Positions 35,216-43,762 of a DNA stretch of 64,000 bases are shown piece after piece. Both the position numbers and the translations under genes were made by a program. The notes below the pieces were generated by a model. That model searched no databases, was not told where the DNA came from, and worked only from the letters and a program-made list of their open reading frames with translations. Position 1 is the first letter of the stretch; the number at the start of each line of letters is the position of its first letter. The stretch spans positions 465,568 to 529,567 of the forward strand of contig NZ_FMZH01000004.1 in NCBI RefSeq assembly GCF_900101435.1, in the 5' to 3' direction. This DNA comes from Pedobacter soli (GTDB lineage Bacteria; Bacteroidota; Bacteroidia; Sphingobacteriales; Sphingobacteriaceae).

Positions 35216-36190
35216 TTAATTAGTTGAAGGGTTTACTAGCGAAACTCTTATGCTTTTTTTGTTAAATTCAATATCCAAGTGAACCCGTATCCCTACCGCT
35301 ATCTTCTGTTTATCTTGTTCTCCAGGAATCCATAGGGGAGCGCTTAACATTGCATCAATAATAGCCGTATCTACTGCAAAGTTTATATCCTCATCGATAA
35401 TTTTTCTTGTTATTACACTTGGTTCAGTAACTCTTCCTGTTTTATCTATAGTAATGCTGTAAAATGAGTTTTTTGTGCCAGATTGGCTCATACCTTTTTT
35501 CGAAAGCTGGGTATTTAAGTAACGAACAAAGTCATATTTGGGGCGGGGGTCAGTTACCTGCTTATATTTATCCTTTTTTTTGTTAATAGAGGGGATTGCC
35601 TTAATCAGTTTATTTTTTTTGTAGATATCTGTTTGTATGGTATCACCCTCTCCTGATAATATATACCATTCGCCTTCTCTCATATCATCCACATAATTTC
35701 CGGTTACTGATAATATCCCATGATTATAGCTCTCGTATAAACCATTCAATTTCCCATGTTCGTATGTTTGAGCAATTTTTTTTTCATTGGAATCATTGAA
35801 GGTAGTCCAGATACCTGTTCTTTCTCCATCAACAAAGTAACCAACCATATGCAGAAAATTTTTTGCGGGTACGATTACAGAATCCGTTTTATGGGTGGCG
35901 TAATCGTAAGTAATTTGTAAATGTGGTGGACTATAATGGTAATACTTGAACCTTCCGGATGGTATAGTTAATTTTTCATCCTTAAATGTCCCTATAGTCA
36001 TTATACTATCTTGTGCATCATATTGATGAACTATCCAGGCAGAATTAGAGGCTAACTTTTCAACTACTGTTCGGCTGTTATTACGGATGGAATCCAGAGT
36101 GTCACCAAAGGGTGGTAATTGCACAATGCGTGATTGCGCCATTAAAAGTGCAGGAAAAAGCACGAATAATAGAAGAAAGCGGTTTGACAT
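35216..36190 (-). CDS. Secreted protein with MORN-like repeats and a TonB C-terminal-like domain
   Basis: A 324-residue exported protein, signal peptide 1-18 (LLMAQ). Residues about 115-200 carry MORN/YwqK-type repeats (GYFVDGERTGIWTTFN, YEHGKLNGLYESYN, GNYVDDMREGEWYIL). The C-terminal 100 residues (YSITIDKTGRVTEPSVI, AMLSAPLWIPGEQDKQKI) follow the TonB C-terminal domain pattern, as often fused in Bacteroidota. No transmembrane helix other than the signal is evident, so it is unlikely to be a classic energy transducer. Function unknown; it stands alone between the copper operon and the tRNA. Confidence 0.75.
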   Translation of the reverse strand: MSNRFLLLFVLFPALLMAQSRIVQLPPFGDTLDSIRNNSRTVVEKLASNSAWIVHQYDAQDSIMTIGTFKDEKLTIPSGRFKYYHYSPPHLQITYDYATHKTDSVIVPAKNFLHMVGYFVDGERTGIWTTFNDSNEKKIAQTYEHGKLNGLYESYNHGILSVTGNYVDDMREGEWYILSGEGDTIQTDIYKKNKLIKAIPSINKKKDKYKQVTDPRPKYDFVRYLNTQLSKKGMSQSGTKNSFYSITIDKTGRVTEPSVITRKIIDEDINFAVDTAIIDAMLSAPLWIPGEQDKQKIAVGIRVHLDIEFNKKSIRVSLVNPSTN

Positions 36191-36254
36191 ACATAAATAT
36201 ATAGAAATTAGTAAATATTAGGATGGAGTCATTAAAGAAAATCCTGGAAAACAA

Positions 36255-36278
36255 AAAACCCGACTATTGTCGGGTTTT
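36255..36278 (-). terminator. Terminator hairpin after tRNA-Ser
   Basis: AAAACCCGAC (36255-36264) and GTCGGGTTTT (36269-36278) pair across TATT. On the minus strand the hairpin is followed by a T run, 8 bp after the tRNA 3' end, so it ends the tRNA transcript. Confidence 0.85.
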
Positions 36279-36285
36279 GTTTCTT

Positions 36286-36373
36286 TGGCGGAAAGCGAGG
36301 GATTCGAACCCCCGGACCTGTTACAGTCAACAGTTTTCAAGACTGCCGCATTCGACCACTCTGCCAGCTTTCC
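36286..36373 (-). tRNA. tRNA-Ser(TGA)
   Basis: On the minus strand an 88-nt cloverleaf begins GGAAAGC and closes with GCTTTCC, discriminator G and an encoded CCA. The anticodon stem-loop CAGTCTTGAAAACTG gives anticodon TGA. A long variable arm (TTGACTGTAACAG region) and GGGGGTTCGAATCCC T-arm mark a class II serine tRNA. Confidence 0.97.
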
Positions 36374-36468
36374 GGAGGCAAAAGTACAAACTCCGGCTAA
36401 ATCTGCAAACTATGATTGTGTTTTTTTTATATAAAATTGATAATTGCTTAACACAGAGGGAGAAAAAA

Positions 36469-37458
36469 TTATTTCTTCTGGATGTTTTCTTCAATTGGCT
36501 CTGATTTTTTGAACAGATTGAAGGTAGGCCTGATGATTTTAACGCTTCTTTTACTCACATCCACACTCGCGTTTAGCTCAAAACCGAGTAGTAATATCAG
36601 CGAGTTGAGGTAGAGCCAGATCATCACCACGATTAAGGTGCCTATAGAACCGTATACTTTGTTGTAAGAACCAAAATGGTTGATGTAATAAGAGAAGCCC
36701 CAAATCGTAATAAAAGCCAGTATAGTGGCCAGCCACGAGCCGGCACTAAAAAGTTTCCACTTTTTGGTGTGCGAGGGGCCATAACGGTAAAGGATAGAAA
36801 TGGTAATGAAGTACAATGTTGCCAGTACAGCCCAGCGGGTAAATCCTACAACAAAAACTATCATGCTATCTTTGATATGAAGCTCGTTCTTGATGTAGGT
36901 GAGCAGCACCTCGCCCAAAGCCATGGCGCTGATACAGATAATAATAGAGAAGCAAATGATCGTAGTTAAAACCAATGCAATCAGCCTTTGTTTTATCCAG
37001 CTACGGGTTTCGATAATTAACGACGATTTGTTAAAAGCTTTCATTAGGTTTTTAACGCCATTGGTGGCAAAAAATATAGCCGATAAAAAACCGAAGGATA
37101 GTAAACCCCGGTTCTGGTTTTTGATAATGTCTTTTAAGGTCGTTTCAAAAGCGTCGAAAGCATTATGTGGTAATACCAGTTGAATTAAGTTTAACAACTG
37201 ATCCTGGAAACCTTTAATCGGTATAAAGGGGATAAGCGTAAAAAGGAAGATAATACCCGGAAAGATGGCCAGCATAAAACTGTAAGCCAGCGACGAAGCT
37301 TTATTAACCAAGGTATCTTTACCAATTTCCCTGAAAAAGAAAGTAGCAACGGTATACAAAGGGAGTGGGCTAAAACCAGGCAAAATACATCCCTTGGTCC
37401 ATTCTATAAACCGAGAATAGAGCCTAAGATGTAATAATTGCCGGTGTAACCATTCCAT
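36469..37458 (-). CDS. YihY/BrkB-family inner membrane protein
   Basis: A 329-residue protein with about six transmembrane helices. The N-terminal region with RGIGKD-like turn (FFREIGKDTLVNKASSLAYSFML), the IFPGIIFLFTLIPFIPI helix, and GTLIVVMIWLYLNSLILLLGFELNA are the conserved features of the YihY/virulence factor BrkB family. Function is unsettled; the old label of ribonuclease BN is considered wrong. It is encoded 8 bp after the thioesterase gene on the same strand and has a short basic cytoplasmic tail. Confidence 0.92.
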   Translation of the reverse strand: MEWLHRQLLHLRLYSRFIEWTKGCILPGFSPLPLYTVATFFFREIGKDTLVNKASSLAYSFMLAIFPGIIFLFTLIPFIPIKGFQDQLLNLIQLVLPHNAFDAFETTLKDIIKNQNRGLLSFGFLSAIFFATNGVKNLMKAFNKSSLIIETRSWIKQRLIALVLTTIICFSIIICISAMALGEVLLTYIKNELHIKDSMIVFVVGFTRWAVLATLYFITISILYRYGPSHTKKWKLFSAGSWLATILAFITIWGFSYYINHFGSYNKVYGSIGTLIVVMIWLYLNSLILLLGFELNASVDVSKRSVKIIRPTFNLFKKSEPIEENIQKK

Positions 37459-37466
37459 TGCAAATA

Positions 37467-37874
37467 CTAATTAAAAAATACCGATAATTTCTCCATGAAA
37501 TTTTCGGGTGGATTGGTAGGCTTGTTTTTTTTCATATCTACAAAAACAAGGGTAGTAGCACCCAGGTTAATCAGTTCTTCCTTTTCGTTATACAATTCGT
37601 ATTCAAAAAATATCCTGATGCCTGGTAAGGTTTTAATAATTGTTTTTACGGTAATTTCCTGGTCGTAAAGGGCAGGTTTAATGTATTTACACTTTAGCTC
37701 CAGCACGGGCATCATAATGCCATCAGCCTCCATAGAGCTGTAGCTCATACCTAAACTGCGTAACATTTCTACCCGGCCTACTTCGTAATATTGAGCATAG
37801 TTACCGTAGTACATATAACCCATCTGATCGGTTTCGCCGTAGCGCACCCTGATTTTCGTACTATGGCTATACAT
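37467..37874 (-). CDS. YbgC/4HBT-type acyl-CoA thioesterase
   Basis: A 135-residue hot-dog fold thioesterase. The catalytic loop is YGETDQMGYMYYGNYAQYYE, with Asp17 in the position used by 4-hydroxybenzoyl-CoA thioesterases, followed by the helix EVGRVEMLRSLG. Such enzymes hydrolyse acyl-CoA or acyl-ACP in the cytoplasm. It overlaps the MltG gene by a base at its start and precedes the BrkB-like gene, so three or four genes here form one leftward operon. Confidence 0.9.
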   Translation of the reverse strand: MYSHSTKIRVRYGETDQMGYMYYGNYAQYYEVGRVEMLRSLGMSYSSMEADGIMMPVLELKCKYIKPALYDQEITVKTIIKTLPGIRIFFEYELYNEKEELINLGATTLVFVDMKKNKPTNPPENFMEKLSVFFN

Positions 37875-38929
37875 TATTTAAATATATTCCTTTTATTTAA
37901 AGCCTCGCGGTATTTTTTTGCATTTACTTCGTGTTCTGCCTTGGTTTCGGCAAAGTTATGGTAACCCGAAAAATCTTCTTTGGCACACATGTAAATGTAA
38001 TTGTTCTTATCGCGGTTTAATACCGCATCTATTGCATTTATACTCGGCATCATAATTGGTCCCGGAGGCAAACCGGCATATTTATAGGTATTGTAAGGCG
38101 ATTGCACCTGCAACAGCTTTCCGGTTACCCTTTTAACCGTAAAATCGTTATTAGCGAAAATTACAGTCGGATCGGCCTGTAACAATATGCCCTTGTTTAA
38201 GCGGTTTAAGTACAAGCCGGCAATAATTGGCATTTCTTTATCGTAAAGCGCCTCACCATCAACAATCGAAGCCAGGGTATACACCTGTGAAGGCGTAAGG
38301 TTTAAACTTGCTGCTTTTTGCTTACGTTCGGCGGTCCAGAATTTATCATATTCCTTGTGCATCCTTTCAAAGAAATCAACCGGCGAAATATTCCAGTACA
38401 TCTCGTAAGTGTTGGGGATAAACATGGTGTACACGTTATCCTGATTAAAGCCATATTTGGCAATTAATGCTGTAGAATCTAACACATTAATAAAACTCAA
38501 AGAATCAGCTTCAAGGTTGCTTGCCAGATAGGCTGCAAAGTTTTCCTTTTTGCGGATGTTGTGAAATTTCAATTTAACAGGATCCTGATTACCAGCTTTA
38601 ATCAGGTTAATCAGGGTGCGGTTAGTCATCCCTTTTAGTAGACGGTAACGGCCGGGTTTAACACTGTTGGCCAGGTTCATTTTTCCAGCAGCCGCTGTAA
38701 AAGAAGAAATGCTCTTTACCAGGTCTTTCTTTTTAATCTCTGCAAGCAGGTCATCATAACTGCTTCCGGTTTTAATGTATAAATATTTTTGGTTTTCGGT
38801 AACGTTAGGGGCAAAGTACAGCCTGTATAGGTTTAACGCAAAGTAACCTCCGGTTAAAATCACAATAAGTGCCACGATTAGTGCTACTTTTTTGCCGGTA
38901 CTCATATTCTTTTTTTCTACTTCAGTCAT
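37874..38929 (-). CDS. mltG: Endolytic murein transglycosylase MltG (YceG-like)
   Basis: A 351-residue single-pass inner-membrane protein (helix about 14-33). It cuts nascent glycan strands in the periplasm. A LysM-like subdomain (about 45-110) is followed by the catalytic domain with YTLASIVDGEALYDKEMPIIAGLYLNRL and ILLQADPTVIF, and the end RDKNNYIYMCAKEDFSGYHNFAETKAEH. The usual E-K-E-T stretch at the active site reads D-G-E-A here, so one of the two acidic positions is Asp; the likely catalytic Glu is kept. It is 17 bp after the PASTA protein gene. Confidence 0.93.
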   Translation of the reverse strand: MTEVEKKNMSTGKKVALIVALIVILTGGYFALNLYRLYFAPNVTENQKYLYIKTGSSYDDLLAEIKKKDLVKSISSFTAAAGKMNLANSVKPGRYRLLKGMTNRTLINLIKAGNQDPVKLKFHNIRKKENFAAYLASNLEADSLSFINVLDSTALIAKYGFNQDNVYTMFIPNTYEMYWNISPVDFFERMHKEYDKFWTAERKQKAASLNLTPSQVYTLASIVDGEALYDKEMPIIAGLYLNRLNKGILLQADPTVIFANNDFTVKRVTGKLLQVQSPYNTYKYAGLPPGPIMMPSINAIDAVLNRDKNNYIYMCAKEDFSGYHNFAETKAEHEVNAKKYREALNKRNIFK

Positions 38930-38946
38930 CGGTATGTTATGCGAAA

Positions 38947-39717
38947 TTATTGTTGTTTGTTAGATAAAGTAATGTTTATTTTAGTTCCAATAGCCACTTT
39001 GGTTACCGAATCGGCTACCACAGGGTTTTGTTTAACAATTACAGCCGTAGCACTATCGGTAATTGGTCCTTCGTAAATAATGGTACCCAAACTCAGGTTC
39101 GATCCTTTTAAGCTAAATTTAGCCTCGTCCATGGTCAATCCCATTAACTGTGGAATTTCTACTTCTTCATTTCCGCGTCCATCACCCAAAACAAGGTTGA
39201 TACGTGAACCAACCGGTACAATCTGGCCGGCGGTAATCGGCTGCCCGCCAAAAGATGCTTCCAATACCACATCACGGCTCACATCAGGTCTGTAAGTCGT
39301 ATCACCAAGCTTTAAACGCGAGCTTTCAATAAGCGCCTGGGCTTCTCTTAACGTTTTAAAGGCAACATCAGGGAATTTCGTATTTGGTGTTTTGCCAGCG
39401 TTAATGGTTAAGTAAATGGTACGGTTATCTTTTACAAAGGTATTGGGATCGGGATCCTGATCAATTACAATACCTGCCGGTTGATCGAGAATAAATACCG
39501 AATCTACTTCGTATTTTAAGCCTGCATCTTCGAGTTTTTTAACAGCTTGCTCAAACGGAAGCCCTTTAACTGCAGGTACGTTTAAACCCTGACCATGTTT
39601 GGTGTAAAATCTTAAACTAAAAAAAGCCACCAGCAGCAAAACAATAACGGTAATTACGGCTGCTAAAATGTTGTTTCTAAAGGATTTCGTTTTTAAATAA
39701 TCTATAAATTTAGACAT
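38947..39717 (-). CDS. PASTA-domain membrane protein
   Basis: A 256-residue protein: short cytoplasmic start, one membrane helix (about 16-36), then three PASTA repeats (about 42-110, 111-182, 185-256), each with the pattern of VPAVKGLPFEQAVKKLEDAG, FPDVAFKTLREAQALIE and IPQLMGLTMDEAKFSLKG. PASTA modules bind peptidoglycan fragments or stabilise division proteins. It has no kinase domain, as is common in Bacteroidota. Being upstream of mltG suggests a joint role in cell-wall growth. Confidence 0.92.
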   Translation of the reverse strand: MSKFIDYLKTKSFRNNILAAVITVIVLLLVAFFSLRFYTKHGQGLNVPAVKGLPFEQAVKKLEDAGLKYEVDSVFILDQPAGIVIDQDPDPNTFVKDNRTIYLTINAGKTPNTKFPDVAFKTLREAQALIESSRLKLGDTTYRPDVSRDVVLEASFGGQPITAGQIVPVGSRINLVLGDGRGNEEVEIPQLMGLTMDEAKFSLKGSNLSLGTIIYEGPITDSATAVIVKQNPVVADSVTKVAIGTKINITLSNKQQ

Positions 39718-39932
39718 GAATCTTAAATTTTGGGTTATGCGTACAAGCTCAAATGTAGCTATTTTAAATTATTGAATATAGAATTGAATACCTGCACAAG
39801 CAATTATCCGTCCAATTATTTTGATTTTATTTATTGAATATTCTACGCGTCAAAATTAACTAAAGCACAAAGATATTTATATTTTTGAGGATATATTTAT
39901 AATCAATTTCTATTTATACAAGGATTTCAGAC

Positions 39933-40919
39933 ATGAAAAAAACGATAGCATTGTTAACAGGCGGTACCACAGGCGAATGGGTTGTTTCGGTAAAAAGTGC
40001 GGCAACTATTGCACAACATATCGACCCCGAATTATACGATGTTTATAAGATTATGCTGAACGAAAAGGGCTGGTTTTACGAGCCTGCCGATTCGGTAAAA
40101 ATTGAAATTGATAAGAACGATTTTTCACTAACCTTAGAGGGCAGAAAAATAAAGTTCGATGGTGTATTTATTGCCATACATGGTTCGCCGGGCGAAGATG
40201 GTAAGTTGCAGGGTTATTTCGATATGATTGGCATTCCTTACACTACCTGTGATGCCTTAACCTCATCAATTACCATGAATAAAGGCTACACCAAAGCCAT
40301 TGTTGAAGGGATTGATAACCTTTTCACCGCTAAATCGGTACAGATTTTTAAGGGAGGCAATTACAATGTCAATCAGATTAAGCAGGATTTAAGACTGCCG
40401 TATTTTGTAAAACCCAACAGCGGAGGTAGCAGCATTGGCATGACCAAGGTTAAGCATGCTGATGACCTGGAGGAAGCAATTGAAAAGGCCTTTAAAGAAG
40501 ATAGTCAGATCCTGATCGAGGAATTTGTAAGTGGCCGTGAGTTTTCAATCGGTATTTTTGGTGCCGAAGGAAAAATTATTGTGCTACCTACTACAGAGGT
40601 TATCCCGCAAAATGAATTCTTCGATTTCGAAGCTAAATATACACCTGGTGCAACCGAAGAGATTACACCTGGCAACATGAATGATGAAGAGTTGGTTCGT
40701 GTGCAACAAGTGGTAACCGATGTATATAAAAAGCTAAACTGCAGGGGCGTGGTGCGGGTTGATTATTTTCTGGAGCACGAAACCGGCAAGTTTTATTTTA
40801 TCGAAATCAACACCATTCCGGGCCAAACTGCTACCAGTTTTATACCACAACAGGTGGCTGCCATGGGCATTACACTGAAGGAGTTTTATACGCGCTTGAT
40901 GAAAGAAACCTTAGGATAG
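39933..40919 (+). CDS. ddl: D-alanine--D-alanine ligase
   Basis: A 328-residue ATP-grasp enzyme joining two D-Ala for the peptidoglycan stem. Landmarks: AIHGSPGEDGKLQGYFDMIGIPYT near residues 83-106, LRLPYFVKPNSGGSSIGMTKV for ATP binding, EEFVSGREFSIGIFG, and the metal-binding end GVVRVDYFLEHETGKFYFIEINTIPGQTATSFIP. The start TGGTTGEWVVSVKSAATI differs slightly from the usual GGxSxEhxVS pattern: an S-to-T and E-H to E-W exchange at the active-site Glu neighbourhood, with the Glu retained. It diverges from the PASTA gene over a 215-bp AT-rich gap. Confidence 0.95.
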   Translation: MKKTIALLTGGTTGEWVVSVKSAATIAQHIDPELYDVYKIMLNEKGWFYEPADSVKIEIDKNDFSLTLEGRKIKFDGVFIAIHGSPGEDGKLQGYFDMIGIPYTTCDALTSSITMNKGYTKAIVEGIDNLFTAKSVQIFKGGNYNVNQIKQDLRLPYFVKPNSGGSSIGMTKVKHADDLEEAIEKAFKEDSQILIEEFVSGREFSIGIFGAEGKIIVLPTTEVIPQNEFFDFEAKYTPGATEEITPGNMNDEELVRVQQVVTDVYKKLNCRGVVRVDYFLEHETGKFYFIEINTIPGQTATSFIPQQVAAMGITLKEFYTRLMKETLG

Positions 40920-40937
40920 TTTAAAGCTAACTGGAAA

Positions 40938-41519
40938 ATGAATATTCAGCAGCTGGTTGACCGGGGTTTAAAAATAAAAACTTACACCAAAGATTCGGTG
41001 ATTTATGAACCCGGCATGCAGCCAAGGTATGTGTATTTCATCAAAACGGGTGAGGTGCGCATGGTAACCGTGAGCGATGAAGGTAAAGAGTTTATACAAG
41101 GGGTTTTTAAAGCAGGACAGCATTTTGGAGAACCCGCTTTGCTGATTAACCGGCCTTATCTGGCCTTTACCATTACCAATAAAGATACCCAGCTTATTGC
41201 CGTAAATAAAGAAGATTTCTTCAGCCTGATTAAAAACGAGCCGGATTTTAGCATGAATCTGATCCAGACGCTAAGTCAGAGGTTGTTTTATAAATCGATG
41301 ATGCTCGAAGAACTGGCCAATGAAAAGGCCGATCACCGCTTACTTACCATCATCAATTACTTATTGCACGATATTACTGAAGGCGAAAATTTAAAAGTAA
41401 CCCGGCAGGAACTGGCCGATATGACTGGTTTAAGAGTGGAAACGGTAATCCGTGGCGTGAAAATGCTTGCCGGTAAAGGTTTAATTAAGACTGTTAAAGG
41501 AAAAATAGTTAAAGGTTAG
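40938..41519 (+). CDS. Crp/Fnr-family transcription regulator
   Basis: A 193-residue regulator. The cyclic-nucleotide-binding-like beta-barrel spans about 10-120 (VIYEPGMQPRYVYFIKTGEVRM, GQHFGEPALLINRP), a dimer helix about 110-135, and a Crp-type HTH about 140-190 (VTRQELADMTGLRVETVIRGVKML). It has no N-terminal Cys cluster, so it is not an oxygen-sensing Fnr, and the ligand-pocket Arg-Ser pair of Crp is absent. It starts 18 bp after ddl and may be cotranscribed. Confidence 0.92.
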   Translation: MNIQQLVDRGLKIKTYTKDSVIYEPGMQPRYVYFIKTGEVRMVTVSDEGKEFIQGVFKAGQHFGEPALLINRPYLAFTITNKDTQLIAVNKEDFFSLIKNEPDFSMNLIQTLSQRLFYKSMMLEELANEKADHRLLTIINYLLHDITEGENLKVTRQELADMTGLRVETVIRGVKMLAGKGLIKTVKGKIVKG

Positions 41520-41606
41520 TTTATAATTATGTTTTTGGCCTGGCAATTCGCTGCCAATAAACTAATGACTATTGAACGAACCACTAAATATGACACAGAT
41601 CATAAT

Positions 41607-41633
41607 TTTGTGGATTATTAAAGCCTAACTTTG
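41607..41633 (+). promoter_or_regulatory. Bacteroidota-type promoter before the DUF983 gene
   Basis: TAACTTTG (41626-41633) matches the phylum's -7 box TAnnTTTG. An upstream TTTG at 41607-41610 would serve as -33 box, although the 15-bp spacing is a little short. It is 20 bp before the start codon. Confidence 0.4.
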
Positions 41634-41653
41634 TACTATCAAATCAGAATATT

Positions 41654-42046
41654 ATGGCTGAGTTATCCAAATTTCAATCCTTTTTACAATGTAAATGTCC
41701 ACGTTGCCGCAAAGGCGATATTTTTACCGGAAGCGCTTATTCGTTCAAACTTCAAAAAACAAATATCAATTGCCCGCACTGTAATCTAAAATTTGAGCGT
41801 GAGCCAGGTTTCTTCTATGTAGCCATGTTTGTAAGTTATGCCATGAATGTAGCCGAGATTATTACCATAGGTGTAGCAGCCTACATTTTAGGTTTGCCAC
41901 TGGTTTATGAAAACCTTTGGTACTACGTTACCCTGATTTTAAGTGGCGTGTTGCTTTTATCACCTATCAATTACCGTTATTCGAGGGTAATTTTATTACA
42001 TTATTTAACACCTGGTCTCCACTTCGTTCCCGGAAGCGGCGATTAA
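41654..42046 (+). CDS. DUF983 family membrane protein with zinc ribbon
   Basis: A 130-residue protein. The N-terminus has two CxxC pairs, CKCPRCRKGDIF and NCPHCNLKFER, forming a zinc ribbon; two membrane helices follow (about 55-80 and 88-107, with FFYVAMFVSYAMNVAEII). This is the DUF983 arrangement common in Bacteroidota and Alphaproteobacteria. Function is unknown. It stands alone, ending in a terminator hairpin. Confidence 0.88.
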   Translation: MAELSKFQSFLQCKCPRCRKGDIFTGSAYSFKLQKTNINCPHCNLKFEREPGFFYVAMFVSYAMNVAEIITIGVAAYILGLPLVYENLWYYVTLILSGVLLLSPINYRYSRVILLHYLTPGLHFVPGSGD

Positions 42047-42056
42047 AAGATATGTG

Positions 42057-42083
42057 AAGTCAGATATACCATCTGACTTTTTT
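42057..42083. terminator. Terminator hairpin between convergent genes
   Basis: AAGTCAGAT (42057-42065) pairs with ATCTGACTT (42071-42079) across ATACC and runs into a TTTTTT tract. It ends the DUF983 transcript and can serve the leftward gene ending at 42101. Almost the same hairpin recurs at 43764-43787. Confidence 0.85.
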
Positions 42084-42100
42084 ATTGGGAAACGAATTGG

Positions 42101-42874
42101 TTAAAACAATTTAAACAGTTCTTCTAACGGATACAGGTCTAAGAAGCAAGCTGTGGCATTGAAAAAGAAGTGAACAAAAACGCCATACCATAAGGTTTTG
42201 GTTTTAATTCTTAGCCAACCCAGAAATAAGGCAAATGGCAGCAGCCAGAATATAGAAATCAGGCTGAAGTGGATAATGAAAAACAAGACCGAAGAAATAT
42301 ATACCGCCTCTTTTTCATCTACTACACTTAATAACTTCTGAATTAAATATCCTCTGTAAGCTAACTCTTCAAATATTGCAGGATAGAGCGCAATGGAAAG
42401 AAACATGAGATAAGTGCCATACCTGTGGAACTCGAACAGGGTGTAATGCCTAACTTCTTTTTTGAAAAGCAATACATTTAAGTGATCTACAAGGAATGTA
42501 ACCGTAACTGACGCCAGAATAGTAAGTACAATAAGCCCAAGCAATTTAGCGATGGAGAAGCCCGGCCATTTCAATATGGCTTTATTTTCAGGCCAGTTGT
42601 AAAAAAAGAAGAGCAGGGCAGAGCACCCCATAATTACATCCAGACAAAATAATGTAGTTAACGAGTGATCTTTGATCAGTAACGAAGCGACACAACAACA
42701 GATTTCAACGACAAAAAATAGCCCAACCTGCTGAATGTTGGGCCACCTTTTATGCTGAATCACAATATCCTTGTAGTTTTGGGCTCTGCCGCAAGTGCTA
42801 CAAAATTTATTGCCTAACGGAACTTCGCTCTGGCAATTATCACATAAGTTCTCAGGAATTGGCTGTTCTTCCAA
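42101..42874 (-). CDS. CPBP-family intramembrane protease with zinc ribbon
   Basis: A 257-residue membrane protein. The N-terminus has two Cys pairs (CDNCQSEVPLGNKFCSTCG, about 12-30) forming a zinc ribbon. Six or more helices follow, containing the CPBP motifs: FEELAYRGYLIQ (EExxxR), FFIIHFSL (FxxxH), and HFFFNATAC (HxxxN). These belong to the Rce1-like glutamic protease family. It is encoded one base after the next zinc-ribbon gene on the same strand, so the two are coupled. Roles in the family range from prenyl-protein processing to bacteriocin immunity; the substrate here is unknown. Confidence 0.88.
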   Translation of the reverse strand: MEEQPIPENLCDNCQSEVPLGNKFCSTCGRAQNYKDIVIQHKRWPNIQQVGLFFVVEICCCVASLLIKDHSLTTLFCLDVIMGCSALLFFFYNWPENKAILKWPGFSIAKLLGLIVLTILASVTVTFLVDHLNVLLFKKEVRHYTLFEFHRYGTYLMFLSIALYPAIFEELAYRGYLIQKLLSVVDEKEAVYISSVLFFIIHFSLISIFWLLPFALFLGWLRIKTKTLWYGVFVHFFFNATACFLDLYPLEELFKLF

Positions 42875-42875
42875 G

Positions 42876-43397
42876 TTATTCGATATTAAGCTCTTTTTTT
42901 ATCTTATCAGCTTCCATTACGGATTTAATACCTTTAATCAGGTAAATTATAATACCGACTTTAAAAATAATGCCTTTGAATATGGTTGCAGGATCGGCAA
43001 TGAGATTTAAAATCTGAATGATCACGTATAATGATAAGCCCGAAATCATGGCAGTAGTAGGCTTGGATCTGCTTAAAACTCCAAAGCCTAAAAATGCGCC
43101 AACCAAAATAACATTCATGATCAATAAGGCAAACTGATCTTCTGCTGCAGCAGTAAAAAATATAAATATTGTAGATAGCCCAATAAATCCAGCAATCCAA
43201 TAGAGTGAATTACAAGCGCTGTCTACCGACCTTTGTAATTCGATAAGATCTACTTCTTTAATTGTTCTGTTGGCAATATGACTATCTTTTTCTTCTTTTG
43301 TTCCCTGAAGCGGGAAACCGCAGTTGTTGCAAAAGGTATCGGTAAGGGTAAAGGGTTTGTAACAGCTGTTACATAAGCTATCATTTGAGCTTTCCAT
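42876..43397 (-). CDS. Zinc-ribbon membrane protein of unknown function
   Basis: A 173-residue protein. A zinc ribbon at the N-terminus (CNSCYKPFTLTDTFCNNCG, about 9-27) is followed by a hydrophilic linker and four hydrophobic helices in the pattern of a small integral membrane protein (WIAGFIGLSTIFIFFTAAA, FALLIMNVILVGAFLGFG). It resembles the preceding CPBP protein only in the ribbon. It is transcribed just before it, one base apart, so the two may act together. No family recognised. Confidence 0.75.
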   Translation of the reverse strand: MESSNDSLCNSCYKPFTLTDTFCNNCGFPLQGTKEEKDSHIANRTIKEVDLIELQRSVDSACNSLYWIAGFIGLSTIFIFFTAAAEDQFALLIMNVILVGAFLGFGVLSRSKPTTAMISGLSLYVIIQILNLIADPATIFKGIIFKVGIIIYLIKGIKSVMEADKIKKELNIE

Positions 43398-43604
43398 AAT
43401 TTAAACGTTAATTTTTTTGTAAATATAGAATTGAAAGAAAGCATTGCAAAATATCAGGTAAAATTTTTAGAAGTTATTTTAGCTGTTAGCATTGCTGAGT
43501 GTTAAAGTATTAGTTTTATCTGGAAATTTGTCAGGTTGAGGGGTAATTTATTGTATAAAGATCAATATGAGTGACAGCCTAACGGCATTGATCTACTAGA
43601 AAAA

Positions 43605-43703
43605 TCGTCATTGCGAGAAGGAACGACGAAGCAATCTTTCATGCCGGTAAGTTTTGCTATAAAGATTGCTTCGTCGGCTGAAAAAGCCTTCTCGCAATGA
43701 CGA
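43605..43703. repeat. 99-bp palindromic intergenic element
   Basis: The ends TCGTCATTGCGAGAAGG (43605-43621) and its exact complement CCTTCTCGCAATGACGA (43687-43703) enclose inner arms GACGAAGCAATCTTT (43625-43639) and AAAGATTGCTTCGTC (43661-43675). TCATTGCGAG...GAAGCAATC is a common dispersed repeat in Bacteroidota. A relative lies at 63121-63219. It lies in the 498-bp gap 43398-43895, where no gene was found; the gap also holds another hairpin (43764-43787) and a dispersed fragment TGTCATTCTGAGCCCG starting at 43809. Confidence 0.9.
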
Positions 43704-43762
43704 AATTGCTTAGGTGTCTGTCAATGGTAGCTTCTCGAAACGCCTTTCACAGAATTATCAGT

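Noticed and set aside
36223..36504. 93-codon open frame over the tRNA
   Set aside because: It reads through tRNA-Ser and its terminator on the opposite strand; tRNA-derived frames of this sort are a well-known artefact.
41592..41602. TGA-N6-TCA half palindrome near 41590 as a Crp/Fnr site
   Set aside because: The match is only three bases per arm without the flanking TTG/CAA of Fnr or TGTGA/TCACA of Crp, so it is not above chance.
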